In this document: positions 36,016-45,322 of the stretch, one piece after another | Layout of the letters: every line of letters starts with the position of its first letter | Numbering within the stretch: the first letter of the stretch is position 1 | Assembly: GCA_964531645.1 (NCBI GenBank) | Contig: CAZHEF010000011.1 | Coordinates: forward strand, 1-63,318 | Direction of reading: 5' to 3' | Source of the DNA: JBBIMS01 sp964531645 | GTDB lineage: Bacteria > Acidobacteriota > Aminicenantia > JBFLYD01 > JBBIMS01 | Length of the DNA stretch: 63,318 bases | Position numbers and translations under genes: made by a program | The notes under the pieces: model-generated | Told to the model about the DNA's origin: nothing | Seen by the model: the letters and a program-made list of their open reading frames with translations, nothing else | The model's database searches: none

Positions 36016-39000
36016 TTATTGTTCCTTTGTCCTTACTGGTCTGATTCTTGTTAATGTAATTGAGATTCTCTCCATGCTTTCCTCTTCTTCCTCTCTGTGG
36101 AAAAGGATTTTCGAGTTTTTTAAAAAATCAAGATGAGCTTTTACAAAGTATAAACCTTCAAGACATACAAAATTGAGCCATCCATTCTGGGCAGTCTCGT
36201 CCATTCCCTCAGTTACTGCTTCCCAGAAGGTTAAATCCCTTCTTGAAGAAGGTTTTGAAGCTCTTGAACTTCTTCTATCAAAATATAGATTTGTCTCACC
36301 ATGAACTTCAAGGAAATGGATGTGGGGTTGCCATCTCTCAGCCCATCTAACATATCTCTGATACTGATTTTTGTTTATAAAGATTTCTTCCAAAGAGTTA
36401 ATCTCTTTGTTTATATATTCAAGGAGAACCTTTGATGCCTCGCTGTGAAAAGGATAACCAGGATGCTCGAGATGGGTTATAAAGGCATACCACCCTCTTG
36501 GAATCCAGTATTGTCTGAAAAGATAGGGAGTATAACCTGAAAATTGCTGGACCCATTCATGGGATGGATAGCCGTGGAGGTTCAAATAAATATCGGGTTT
36601 CCATCTCTCATAAAGAAAATTTCTGAAAAGAGCTTCTGTTATAAGAGTCTCAGGATTTCTAATCTGAGTGCTAACATCAGCTCCGAGGGATGTATATCTT
36701 CCCGCATGAAGACAAAAATGAGGCGTGATTTTCTGAAGCTCATAGGCAAGAGCTGCTCCATCAGGATTTTCCATGGGATGGATGACAACATTGATTTTTT
36801 TCAAATACTCCTTCCATTTCTCATCCGTGGCAAGGAGCTCAGCAAGTTTTATGAGATAACTTGTTGATGAAACCTCATTTCCATGCTGCCTTCCAGTGAA
36901 AAGAATCGTGGGTTTTCTGAGAATAAATTTGTTTCTTGAAGCGACCTCAGAAGGGGACGGAAGGTTAATTTCCATGACTGGAATATCCCTTCCTTCGTAA
37001 GATTTCCAAAGTTTATAAGTGTAGATTCCGGGAAGAGTCCCAAGAATTTCTGAAATCCCAGATACTTCTTCAGGACTTGTGACGTGGTCAAATTTTATAA
37101 GATTCTTTTTGAACTCATGAGGTATTTTTCCTTCTAAAGGGAAAATTTTAAAGGAATTTGACGATTGAAGAAATTCAAAATGAAAATTTAGAACTATTTC
37201 TTCAAGATTGTTGGAGGCACAGAAATCTCTCAAAAACCCTTTTTCTCTAAGCCTTTTTAAAGACTCTATCATATCAAAAGCAACAGCATTTTCTTCTTTT
37301 GAGAATTTCAAATAAATTTCAAGGGAGGATACCTCATCCTCTCTGATTTTTGTTCCCCTTCCTTTACACAACTCTAATGACAAAGGTTGAAGAATTACCT
37401 CCTCTTCCCTGTCAATCCCTTTAAGATCTTTCCATTTAAAGTGAACTTTGGGCTTTGGAGCTGGATAGTCGGTGAGAAGAATCTTTGCCTTTGCAGGTTT
37501 TCCAGGCGCTGAAGGATAAATCACTGGAAAAATTTTTCCAGAAGCATTAAATCTTTTCTGAATTTCTTTTTCATCAAGAATTAGTTTTTCTTTGTAAAGT
37601 GTGGCTTCAAGAAAATCAAGAGTGCCAAAATATATCTCATCGTGAATTGATTCAAGGGAAGTGATCATCTCCTCGTCAATTCCCAGTCTATAATCTGGCT
37701 CAGATGCAAAGAGTTCCACCTTCAATGTGTGAAAGAAGGGTTGTTTTTCAATGGTTGGTTTATTGCCTGCTTTCTTCATTATATGCTCGTGCAATTTTTC
37801 AAGAATTTCTCTTTGATAAAATTCCCAAAACTGTTGAAGGTCACTTTTTATAATTTTTCTGAAAATCTCCTTCCCATCCTCTTCAATTAAAAGACCTCCC
37901 TGGGTTATGGTCACTTCACCCCATGATGGGAATTTATCAAGATAATGTCTTTTTGCAATAAAGGGAGAGAAGGAGTCTTTGAAGATAATTCCCTCATTTT
38001 CATAGACTGTAATTCTATAAACAGGCTCTTCCATCTCCTCCCTTTCAAAATTTATTGAGTTCATAGGCAAATTCAACTCCCTTGATATTATTTCATCAAC
38101 AGGATAAAGCTCAGAAAGCCATCTTGTTGGTTCTTCTTGAAATTTTGCAGGAGCAATTTGCACTTTCTTATAAGGAAATGTTATTTGAATAGATTTAACA
38201 TCTTTCCCTTTGAGCTTTGGAATCACATCATCCACAATCCATGAAAATCCCTGCTTGTAAGAGCAAAGGACATTAAGGGAAATATCATCTTTTTTAAACC
38301 TCCTGTTTTCAAGCTCTTTGAGGATTTTCTCTTTAATTGACTCTCTAATTTCTGGAGGCTCCGATAACCTGATGTCAATTTTAATTTTTTTACCAGGATT
38401 TAACTTTTCAAGAGCTTCCTCTTTCCAAACCTTCCAGAACTCATCCACTTCATAGGAAATCTCCTTTTCAATCTCAAAAACTTTTTTCCCTTCCTTCCTT
38501 GAAACAAAATCTATTTTGACATCCTTCCCTTTAAAAAGTTCGTCAAATAATTTCTCAGGCTGAGAGACCATTCCATCTACAAAGATATCAATTTTCAAAG
38601 ACTCTATATTCTTTAGAGGATTTTTTTGAACGAAATCCCTTAAATGCTTTCCTACAAGAGACAATTGACCTTCAATGTTCTTTAATTTGAAGAAAGAGTT
38701 TATATCATCTTCAATTTTGAAAATTTCTACTCCATCTTTACCCTTCCGCCAGAGAAATGGGAGATTTTTGACAAAATAGAGGGAAGCATTTTTTATATTC
38801 CCTGTAAAAACAATGGCAGTGAAATCATTAAAAGCCTTTGGAACAATTGCTATATATCCTTCATTTTTCTTTAGTTCTGGCATTCTGAGCTTTCCACTTT
38901 TTAAAAGATACTTGGTAAGTCTGTTCTTCTCACCAATTATGACAGGATTAAAATCTATCTCATCAAAATTTTTTATTTCTTCATCAATAATTGTAATCGG

Positions 39001-40119
39001 CATGGTAATTCCGATTGATTCGAGCCCGAGTCTGAAGGCAATCTCTGCTGCTGATGGAGAAAAATCTTCCTCAGAAAGGACAATTCTTGAATCTAATTTC
39101 TCAACCCCCTTTTCCTCCTCTTTTATCAACCCTTCTTTTGTAAAGAGATTTGAAAAGCTCATCTCTTTTGCCTTTGGCTTAGGTTTCTGCTTTACCAGTT
39201 CTGGAGAGAGCCTTCTTGAAAGCATTCTTTCTGGAAACCCAATTCTTTCGAGGATAATTTTTTTATTCTGGTTTAAAAATGATAAATTCAACTCCAATCT
39301 TGAAATTCCTGGATAGACTAGAGTTTTTGTTCCCTCACCCCATTTCTGACTTTCCTTCAAACTATTTAGAGAATCGATCCCCTTCTCAAAATTTTCTTTA
39401 TTTTTAAAATAAATTTCAATGTCTAAAAGCTTCACCTCTCCTGTGTCAGCTTCGTAGAATTCAAGTTCTTTGCCAGTTTTCTCCATTTTTCGAATTGCAT
39501 CTTTATTTTCGTAAACTGCTTTTCTGAACAAGATTTTTTCGGGCTCAATCCCAATTTCTTTGAAATATTTTTCAATATCATTTTTTATACTTTCAAAAGT
39601 TGTTCCTGTTTTTCTACCGTAAATCTCCCATAAATAGGGAAAACGGGAGAAAAAATTCTTAACTGCATAGAGAATTGATTCATCATTCGAACCTCTTATT
39701 GATAGAATATCTCCATCTTTACTTTCTATAAATTCCAGAACACCTGAGTTTTCAGGACAATCATAGGATTTTCCAATTTTTTCAAGAAATTTTCTGTGAA
39801 TTTTCGAATCACCAAGAAAGATTAAATTGCAAAAATAAAATTTCTTTCCGAGCTCACTTTCAGTAAAAAGAATTGGAGGGGTTATTCCTTCAGATTCAAA
39901 GGATATTCTGAAGGCAATTTCAGAGGCAGAGCGAACAATTTCTACAGAGGGATTATCAGAAATAACTATTTTGCAATCAATAAAATCAACAAAGCCGTCC
40001 TGATTTTTGTCCTGAAGGAGCCACCCCTTCTCCAGGACTGAAGATAGGTCATAGCAGAAAATCAAATTTTTCAGGATAAAAATTGAAGCAAGATATGTAA
40101 AGACCTTTAACGATCTCAT
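36016..40119 (-). CDS. Very large exported M14-type zinc carboxypeptidase-like protein
   Basis: The 1367-residue protein has a signal peptide (1-22), an EF-hand-like calcium loop D-K-N-Q-D-G-F-V-D at 37-45, and two copies of a segment near 65-82 and 355-373 (S-A-x-E-I-A-F-R-x-x-x-E-S-x-G-I-T). A long, mostly unrecognised alpha/beta region follows, then an M14 peptidase domain from about residue 1020. The M14 zinc motif is R-Q-H-G-N-E near 1076 (HxxE), with the third His probably in L-N-L-H-G-Y near 1181 and a late E-V-H-G-E-T-N. M14 enzymes are usually 300-450 residues, so roughly 1000 residues here are extra. The ATG is preceded by CTGGAGG. Periplasmic or surface-located. Confidence 0.8.
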   Translation of the reverse strand: MRSLKVFTYLASIFILKNLIFCYDLSSVLEKGWLLQDKNQDGFVDFIDCKIVISDNPSVEIVRSASEIAFRISFESEGITPPILFTESELGKKFYFCNLIFLGDSKIHRKFLEKIGKSYDCPENSGVLEFIESKDGDILSIRGSNDESILYAVKNFFSRFPYLWEIYGRKTGTTFESIKNDIEKYFKEIGIEPEKILFRKAVYENKDAIRKMEKTGKELEFYEADTGEVKLLDIEIYFKNKENFEKGIDSLNSLKESQKWGEGTKTLVYPGISRLELNLSFLNQNKKIILERIGFPERMLSRRLSPELVKQKPKPKAKEMSFSNLFTKEGLIKEEEKGVEKLDSRIVLSEEDFSPSAAEIAFRLGLESIGITMPITIIDEEIKNFDEIDFNPVIIGEKNRLTKYLLKSGKLRMPELKKNEGYIAIVPKAFNDFTAIVFTGNIKNASLYFVKNLPFLWRKGKDGVEIFKIEDDINSFFKLKNIEGQLSLVGKHLRDFVQKNPLKNIESLKIDIFVDGMVSQPEKLFDELFKGKDVKIDFVSRKEGKKVFEIEKEISYEVDEFWKVWKEEALEKLNPGKKIKIDIRLSEPPEIRESIKEKILKELENRRFKKDDISLNVLCSYKQGFSWIVDDVIPKLKGKDVKSIQITFPYKKVQIAPAKFQEEPTRWLSELYPVDEIISRELNLPMNSINFEREEMEEPVYRITVYENEGIIFKDSFSPFIAKRHYLDKFPSWGEVTITQGGLLIEEDGKEIFRKIIKSDLQQFWEFYQREILEKLHEHIMKKAGNKPTIEKQPFFHTLKVELFASEPDYRLGIDEEMITSLESIHDEIYFGTLDFLEATLYKEKLILDEKEIQKRFNASGKIFPVIYPSAPGKPAKAKILLTDYPAPKPKVHFKWKDLKGIDREEEVILQPLSLELCKGRGTKIREDEVSSLEIYLKFSKEENAVAFDMIESLKRLREKGFLRDFCASNNLEEIVLNFHFEFLQSSNSFKIFPLEGKIPHEFKKNLIKFDHVTSPEEVSGISEILGTLPGIYTYKLWKSYEGRDIPVMEINLPSPSEVASRNKFILRKPTILFTGRQHGNEVSSTSYLIKLAELLATDEKWKEYLKKINVVIHPMENPDGAALAYELQKITPHFCLHAGRYTSLGADVSTQIRNPETLITEALFRNFLYERWKPDIYLNLHGYPSHEWVQQFSGYTPYLFRQYWIPRGWYAFITHLEHPGYPFHSEASKVLLEYINKEINSLEEIFINKNQYQRYVRWAERWQPHIHFLEVHGETNLYFDRRSSRASKPSSRRDLTFWEAVTEGMDETAQNGWLNFVCLEGLYFVKAHLDFLKNSKILFHREEEEESMERISITLTRIRPVRTKEQ

Positions 40120-40264
40120 TTTTACCTCCAGATAGAATTTTACTAAGAGAATGGGAAAAATGGAATTGCCTTATTTTTGCCTTCTACAATAAATCTGATT
40201 TTATCTGCATTTGACCTTCTTTTCTGTCCCTTCTTTTTCTGATTCTTCAATGGAAATGGTTATC

Positions 40265-41506
40265 TTATATTCCCTTAATCCCGAAAAACAAAAGGAGAAG
40301 CGTTAATATAATTAGTGCAATTGCAGTAGTATAAGAAATCAAATTCTGGGAGAAATTATTCTTATACTCACCCATTATTTTTTTGTCGTTAATCAGAATT
40401 AGCATAAAAATAAGTATTAGAGGAAGGAGAATACCATTCGTCGTCTGGGATATAACCATAACCTTAATCAAATTTAAACGTGGGATAAGAACAATTCCAG
40501 AGCCTATGATAATAACTCCTGCCAAAATTGAGAAAAACAAGGGAGCATCCTTGAATTTTTTGTCAAGTCCTGATTCCCAGCCAAATGCTTCGCATATTGC
40601 ATAGGATGTTGAGAGGGGAACAATTGCAGAAGCAAGAATTGATGCATTTATCAAGCCAAGAGCAAAAAGGAGGGAGCAGTATTTTCCAGCAAGAGGAGCT
40701 AAAGCGAGTGCCGCCTCTTCTGCTGAATTTATTTTTATCCCATTTTTGAAAAGAGTTACAGAGGTAGCAACGATTATGAAGAATGCAATAAAATCTGTGA
40801 AAAAAGAGCCAATGTAGACTTCTGTTGAGGAGTATTTTAGATACGAAAGTTTAACACGCTTGTCAACAATGGAGCCTTGAAGGTAGAATTGCATCCATGG
40901 TGTTATGGTTGTGCCTATCATCGCAATCATTATAACTATATATTCAGTTGATGCTTTAAAACTTGGAATAAAACCGCTCCAAATCTCTTTCCATTCAGGT
41001 TTTGCAAGAAACCCTGAAACAACATAGGAAATATAGAAAAGGGCAGAAAAAAGGAAAATTTTTTCAATTTTGCTGTATTTTCCTATTGTAATGATACGAA
41101 ATATGAAAAAAGCAGATATTGGAACAGCTATATATCTTGGAATTCCAAAAAGTTCAAATCCTGCAGCAACTCCGGAAAAGTTCGAGATTGTTACAAAAAT
41201 ATTGGCAATCAAAAGGAAAAAGAGAGCAATAAGGGTTAGTTTTACGCCAAATTTTTCTCTAATCAAGCCTCCAAGCCCCTGCCCGGTTACTATTCCCATT
41301 CTTGATGACATTTCCTGAACAATCGCAAGGCTTATTGTTATCAGGAACAATGCCCAGAGAAGCCCATATCCTTCCTGGGCACCCGCTGTAGCATAAGTTG
41401 CAATTCCTCCTGCATCGTTGTCAGCAGTAGAGGTTATAAAAGCGGGTCCCATAACAGAGAAGAAAATAAAAACTTTTTTCAACCATCTTTTAACATCGAA
41501 CTCCAT
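40265..41506 (-). CDS. NRAMP-like divalent metal transporter with altered metal site
   Basis: The 413-residue protein has 10-11 transmembrane helices of the NRAMP (LeuT) fold. TM1 reads G-P-A-F-I-T-S-T-A-D-N-D-A-G-G-I: the site Asp is kept, but the DPGN motif is D-A-G-G, so Asn is Gly. TM6 reads I-G-T-T-I-T-P-W where manganese/iron NRAMPs have …M-P-H, so Met is Thr and His is Trp. Loss of the Met is seen in NRAMP-related magnesium transporters, suggesting a hard-metal substrate such as Mg2+. Its ATG shares one base with the stop of the upstream MgtE-sensor-like gene (TAATG), so the two products are probably made in step. Confidence 0.85.
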   Translation of the reverse strand: MEFDVKRWLKKVFIFFSVMGPAFITSTADNDAGGIATYATAGAQEGYGLLWALFLITISLAIVQEMSSRMGIVTGQGLGGLIREKFGVKLTLIALFFLLIANIFVTISNFSGVAAGFELFGIPRYIAVPISAFFIFRIITIGKYSKIEKIFLFSALFYISYVVSGFLAKPEWKEIWSGFIPSFKASTEYIVIMIAMIGTTITPWMQFYLQGSIVDKRVKLSYLKYSSTEVYIGSFFTDFIAFFIIVATSVTLFKNGIKINSAEEAALALAPLAGKYCSLLFALGLINASILASAIVPLSTSYAICEAFGWESGLDKKFKDAPLFFSILAGVIIIGSGIVLIPRLNLIKVMVISQTTNGILLPLILIFMLILINDKKIMGEYKNNFSQNLISYTTAIALIILTLLLLFFGIKGI

Positions 41507-42762
41507 TAAAACTTCTTCCTTTTTTTAATAGAAGGAAGCATAAACTCGAGGACATCGTCAACTGTTATTATTCCTATTAATTTCTTCTCTTCATCAACAA
41601 CAGGGAGACTCAGGAGATTGTACTTAGCCATTGTCTTTGCAACTTCCATTCCCTCGGATTCAGGAGTTACACTCTTGACTTTTTGGTTCATAATGGAGGA
41701 GAGGGGGGACTCAGGGGGATTAATAAATAAATCCCTTATTGAAACGAATCCCATCAGATAGTCATTTTCATCAGTTATATAAATCGTGTTTATATTCTCC
41801 ACATCCGGAGCTGTCAATCTAAGAAAGGATAAAGTTTCGTCTACTGTCATATACGGTCTTAGAGCAATAAAATCTGTCGTCATGAGTCCTCCTGCAGTAT
41901 CGTCCTCATGCTGGAGTAGCTCTCTAACCTCCTCTACCACTTCTTTTTCCATCTCTCCCAAAAGTTCCTCTGCCTTTTCTTCTGATAAATCACCGAGAAG
42001 ATCAGCAGCCTCATCAGGTGGCATAGCTTTAAGAATATCTACAGCTTTATCTTTTTCCAGTCTTTCCATTATCTCAACCTGACGCTTATCATCTAATTCT
42101 GGCAAAGTCTCTGCTATTTTTTCCACGCCAATTGACTTTATAAGAGATTCTTGTTCATCAGGAGGAAGTTTTGCGAGAATATTTGCAAGGTCGTAAGGAT
42201 GTTGCTGAGAAAGAACATCTTTTGGAATAGATAAAACAAGTTTTGTCACCTTTGGTTCAAGGGGCTGGATAAACCCCCAGCTGATAAGGTCATATGGTAA
42301 CCCTCTTACCAGAGCTTTCCAAAATTTTCCTCCTTTTCCCTTCAATCCTAATCTTCTCAAAAGCCCCCTGAATCCAACATCAACAGCAATTATACAGAGT
42401 TTTTCTCCTACTTCCCTGATTTTTAAATCATTGACCCGCAAAAGTTTTGCACCATTTATGTCTACTATCTGTTTATCCATTATGTCCTTTACAACGAAGA
42501 TATCTTCCTCTCCTGGTTCTTTAACTTTTAAATCTTCTGCATTTGATTTGCAAAGAGTAAATTCCCGGTTAAAGAATTCTATCTCATTCCATGGAAGGAG
42601 GAATAATTTTCCGCCTTTTTTAATGACAAAATTGTCAATTAAAGGGAAAATGTCCCCCCTTACCGCAGTAAAGTCTTTTATAAATCCGATAGTCTCCCCT
42701 ATTCTGTCGACAACTTTTTTACCCATCAGCTCGCTTACAAAAATTTCGCCTTCAAATTTCAT
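41506..42762 (-). CDS. MgtE sensor-domain/CBS protein without the channel, with PRC-barrel N-terminus
   Basis: The 418-residue soluble protein has PRC-barrel-like domains (about 5-75 and 90-145), then the MgtE N-terminal superhelical domain (about 185-290: L-A-N-I-L-A-K-L-P-P-D-E-Q, A-M-P-P-D-E-A-A-D-L-L-G-D-L) and a tandem CBS pair (about 295-410; T-A-G-G-L-M-T-T-D-F near the start). The transmembrane channel domain of MgtE is absent. In MgtE, these domains bind Mg2+ and gate the channel. Here the module is translationally coupled to an NRAMP-like carrier, so it probably senses intracellular Mg2+ to control that carrier. Confidence 0.9.
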   Translation of the reverse strand: MKFEGEIFVSELMGKKVVDRIGETIGFIKDFTAVRGDIFPLIDNFVIKKGGKLFLLPWNEIEFFNREFTLCKSNAEDLKVKEPGEEDIFVVKDIMDKQIVDINGAKLLRVNDLKIREVGEKLCIIAVDVGFRGLLRRLGLKGKGGKFWKALVRGLPYDLISWGFIQPLEPKVTKLVLSIPKDVLSQQHPYDLANILAKLPPDEQESLIKSIGVEKIAETLPELDDKRQVEIMERLEKDKAVDILKAMPPDEAADLLGDLSEEKAEELLGEMEKEVVEEVRELLQHEDDTAGGLMTTDFIALRPYMTVDETLSFLRLTAPDVENINTIYITDENDYLMGFVSIRDLFINPPESPLSSIMNQKVKSVTPESEGMEVAKTMAKYNLLSLPVVDEEKKLIGIITVDDVLEFMLPSIKKRKKF

Positions 42763-42831
42763 ATCAAATTCTCAAGACTTACTTTTAATAAAACATTTTA
42801 AACTTACTGGATAGAATGGTCAAGAGGGGTA

Positions 42832-44169
42832 TTAAGTTTGATTTTTTCTCTTATGGATTAAATAGACAGGGGAAGAAGTAATTGTCAAAGGATTGGTAAT
42901 ATTGATTCTCTCTCCATCTCTTGAAATTGCCTCTTCAAGCTCAAAATCTATGGTTAATTTTTTCGCTCCCATTAAATTCCATGCAACTGTTATTAATTCC
43001 TCCCTTGAGTTTTCCAGAGTAAATGAGTAGAAGGATTTTTCCTTTTTCTTTTTTATAAAACGAAAGGATCCGAGAACTTTAGTCATTGTTTTGAAAGAAT
43101 TCCAGGCAGTCCTTCTTATCCATTTTCCATTAATATCATCTATAATTCCATAGCCATGGGCTACTAACTGCCACCAGTAAACTCTTTCAGCACCTGAGGA
43201 TAGGGATAAGATGTAATATCTTACAAGATAATCAGCATAAGTTTCCTCATCAACGCTCTCCTTCAAAGATGTGGGAACATATTCGCTTTTTGCCATGAGA
43301 GGCCAGTTTGTTTCAGTAATCCAGAATGGGGTCTCTACTCCGTAGACAGAATTAATTATAGCTCTCATAAGGAGAGTTTTGTGATACAAATCAAATCCTA
43401 TATGCTTATTTTCAGGTGCTCCCTGCCTGTCAACATATAAAAGAGCATTTACAACATCGAATTTCGGCTTCCTTCTCGGATGATTCAGAACCCCCATAGT
43501 GCATATATATTCAAAATCTATCACAGAGGGACCAAAAAATTTAATACCTGGATAATCCTTTCTAACTTTTTCTGCTTCTACAACTAAGTCAAGATAATGG
43601 AGAAAGGAGCGGACACCCCATTTATATCTGTTCCATGCGTGTCCGATACCGAAATAATTTGAAACTCCATATAATTCTTTCAAAATTTTCTCAACTCCAT
43701 TTCTCCAGTAATTCAGGTCAGCTGTTGAATTGTAGTCCTGAAGAATAGACACAACCGGCTCCACACTGGAATTTTTCAATTCAAGAAGAAAGTCCCTGCA
43801 TAAACTTAAATTTTCAAGGTCCCATACTGGAATTCTTAAAACTACTGAATTTGCTCCCATCTCTCTAATCTCATCTATGAGTCTATCGAATCGAGAGTGG
43901 TCATTATCTGTCCCAATACAGAATCCCTTTTCTACTCTTTCTGGGAGATAATTTTTCAGTAAAAAGGAATATTCAGGAATCAATTTTGGCAATAACTTAA
44001 TGCTATACCACAGCATTTTCAAATGGTCTCTACCAAATTTTAAGTATTCAATGTTCCTCTGCCATTTTGAATATGGAATGTTAGGTTGTTGGGTAAGGGG
44101 ATTCCAGTGGAATTTTATCTTATTATCCTTAGAGTAATTAATTACTTCATTGTTGTTTCTTGAGTTCAT
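42832..44169 (-). CDS. Glycoside-hydrolase-like TIM-barrel protein in an LPS gene block
   Basis: The 445-residue protein starts at ATG 44169 (GGAG 10 bp upstream; a TTG start 9 bp earlier is possible), inside the end of the ligase gene. A TIM-barrel of the GH-A type (about 95-365) is followed by a small beta-domain. The probable nucleophile Glu is in W-I-T-E-T-N-W-P near residue 284. At the acid/base position, where GH-A enzymes have N-E, it reads A-W-N-R-Y-K-W near 178, so the acid/base may be missing. No signal peptide is visible. Context suggests a role in polysaccharide building, remodelling or binding. Confidence 0.65.
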   Translation of the reverse strand: MNSRNNNEVINYSKDNKIKFHWNPLTQQPNIPYSKWQRNIEYLKFGRDHLKMLWYSIKLLPKLIPEYSFLLKNYLPERVEKGFCIGTDNDHSRFDRLIDEIREMGANSVVLRIPVWDLENLSLCRDFLLELKNSSVEPVVSILQDYNSTADLNYWRNGVEKILKELYGVSNYFGIGHAWNRYKWGVRSFLHYLDLVVEAEKVRKDYPGIKFFGPSVIDFEYICTMGVLNHPRRKPKFDVVNALLYVDRQGAPENKHIGFDLYHKTLLMRAIINSVYGVETPFWITETNWPLMAKSEYVPTSLKESVDEETYADYLVRYYILSLSSGAERVYWWQLVAHGYGIIDDINGKWIRRTAWNSFKTMTKVLGSFRFIKKKKEKSFYSFTLENSREELITVAWNLMGAKKLTIDFELEEAISRDGERINITNPLTITSSPVYLIHKRKNQT

Positions 44170-45322
44170 TTTTCTCAATCTCCCAGAGAGCTTTTGGATA
44201 TGTAATCAAATAAAGGAAAAGCATTTTTACCTCTGAATCGCCAAAATTGAACTCGAAAAGACCTGCGATAAAGAAAGATATTATTACCCCAGTTCCAGCA
44301 AGACCTGAAAGTTTTGTAAATTCATTCTTGGAAAATCTCCAGACTCTGTAATTGTCAAGAAAAGAAGAAATAACAAAAAGAAGCCAGACAAATAGAGCTA
44401 AAATGCCAAGTTCACTCCCTATCTGAAAGATATTGCTGTGAAGATGAGGAATTTCTCTTACAGCTTCTGGAGGTTTAAATTTCCTGTATGCAATCTTTGC
44501 AGTATCAAGACCGGTTCCAAAAATAGGATATTTTGAAATTATCCTTAGAAATGCTTTTGCCATATAAATTCTTTCCTTCACGGTCTCGTCCTGAGGGTCA
44601 AAGATGCTGATAAACCTTTTTTTGACAGTGTCCGGAGAAAGAAAAGCGATTATAATAGTGAGGATAAAAAAGAAAATAAGAAGTTTTGGTCTGTAAAGGA
44701 TGGTTATAAAGATTATACCGAAGATAACTCCAATCCATGCGCTCCTTGTCATAGTGAGAACAAGAGAAAAAAGGGAGACGAAGAAGAGGAAAACCCATAT
44801 AAACTTTTTCTTCCCTCTTTCGAAGAAAACCATTGAAAGGGAAAGAATAGAGAAAAGCATTAGAATCCCTGACTGTGTCATGTAGTGACTCAAGAATCCG
44901 CTTGCTCTCTCCCTTCCGGTTATTATTCCTGAATATTCAAGAACAGATAGAATGAATGAGAGAAAAATAGCAAAAGAAAGGGCATAATTGAAAATTTTAA
45001 AGTCATCCCTTTTATGTGTTAGATTAAAAGTAACCGGGACAATTAGAAATAAGAGTATCTCCTTCAAATCGCCCACACTTGTTTTAAAATCAATTGAGAA
45101 AAATATTGAAATTATTTCAAAAATTGCAAAGATTATGAGAAGAATGAAGGTCTTATGAATTTTTACTCTTTTTTTTCTTATAAAAGATAGATAAATAAAG
45201 CAAAGGATTGAAAGAGAAAGGAAAATGTGGGAGAAAGAGACTGAAACAGGAATGAAGAATAAAAAGAGTAAAAATGAAAAAACGAGAAAAAGCTCAGAAA
45301 ATTTGCTCTCTTTAAAATTCAT
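44147..45322 (-). CDS. O-antigen ligase/polymerase family membrane protein
   Basis: The 391-residue protein has about 10-12 transmembrane helices. A large periplasmic loop (about residues 240-300) contains the Wzy_C-type motif P-H-L-H-S-N-I-F-Q-I-G-S-E-L-G. The family includes WaaL, which joins O-antigen to lipid A-core, and O-antigen polymerases; ligase and polymerase cannot be separated from sequence. Its start overlaps the end of the GT9 gene by 4 bp and its 3' end overlaps the glycosidase-like gene, consistent with an LPS operon. Confidence 0.87.
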   Translation of the reverse strand: MNFKESKFSELFLVFSFLLFLFFIPVSVSFSHIFLSLSILCFIYLSFIRKKRVKIHKTFILLIIFAIFEIISIFFSIDFKTSVGDLKEILLFLIVPVTFNLTHKRDDFKIFNYALSFAIFLSFILSVLEYSGIITGRERASGFLSHYMTQSGILMLFSILSLSMVFFERGKKKFIWVFLFFVSLFSLVLTMTRSAWIGVIFGIIFITILYRPKLLIFFFILTIIIAFLSPDTVKKRFISIFDPQDETVKERIYMAKAFLRIISKYPIFGTGLDTAKIAYRKFKPPEAVREIPHLHSNIFQIGSELGILALFVWLLFVISSFLDNYRVWRFSKNEFTKLSGLAGTGVIISFFIAGLFEFNFGDSEVKMLFLYLITYPKALWEIEKNELKKQQ

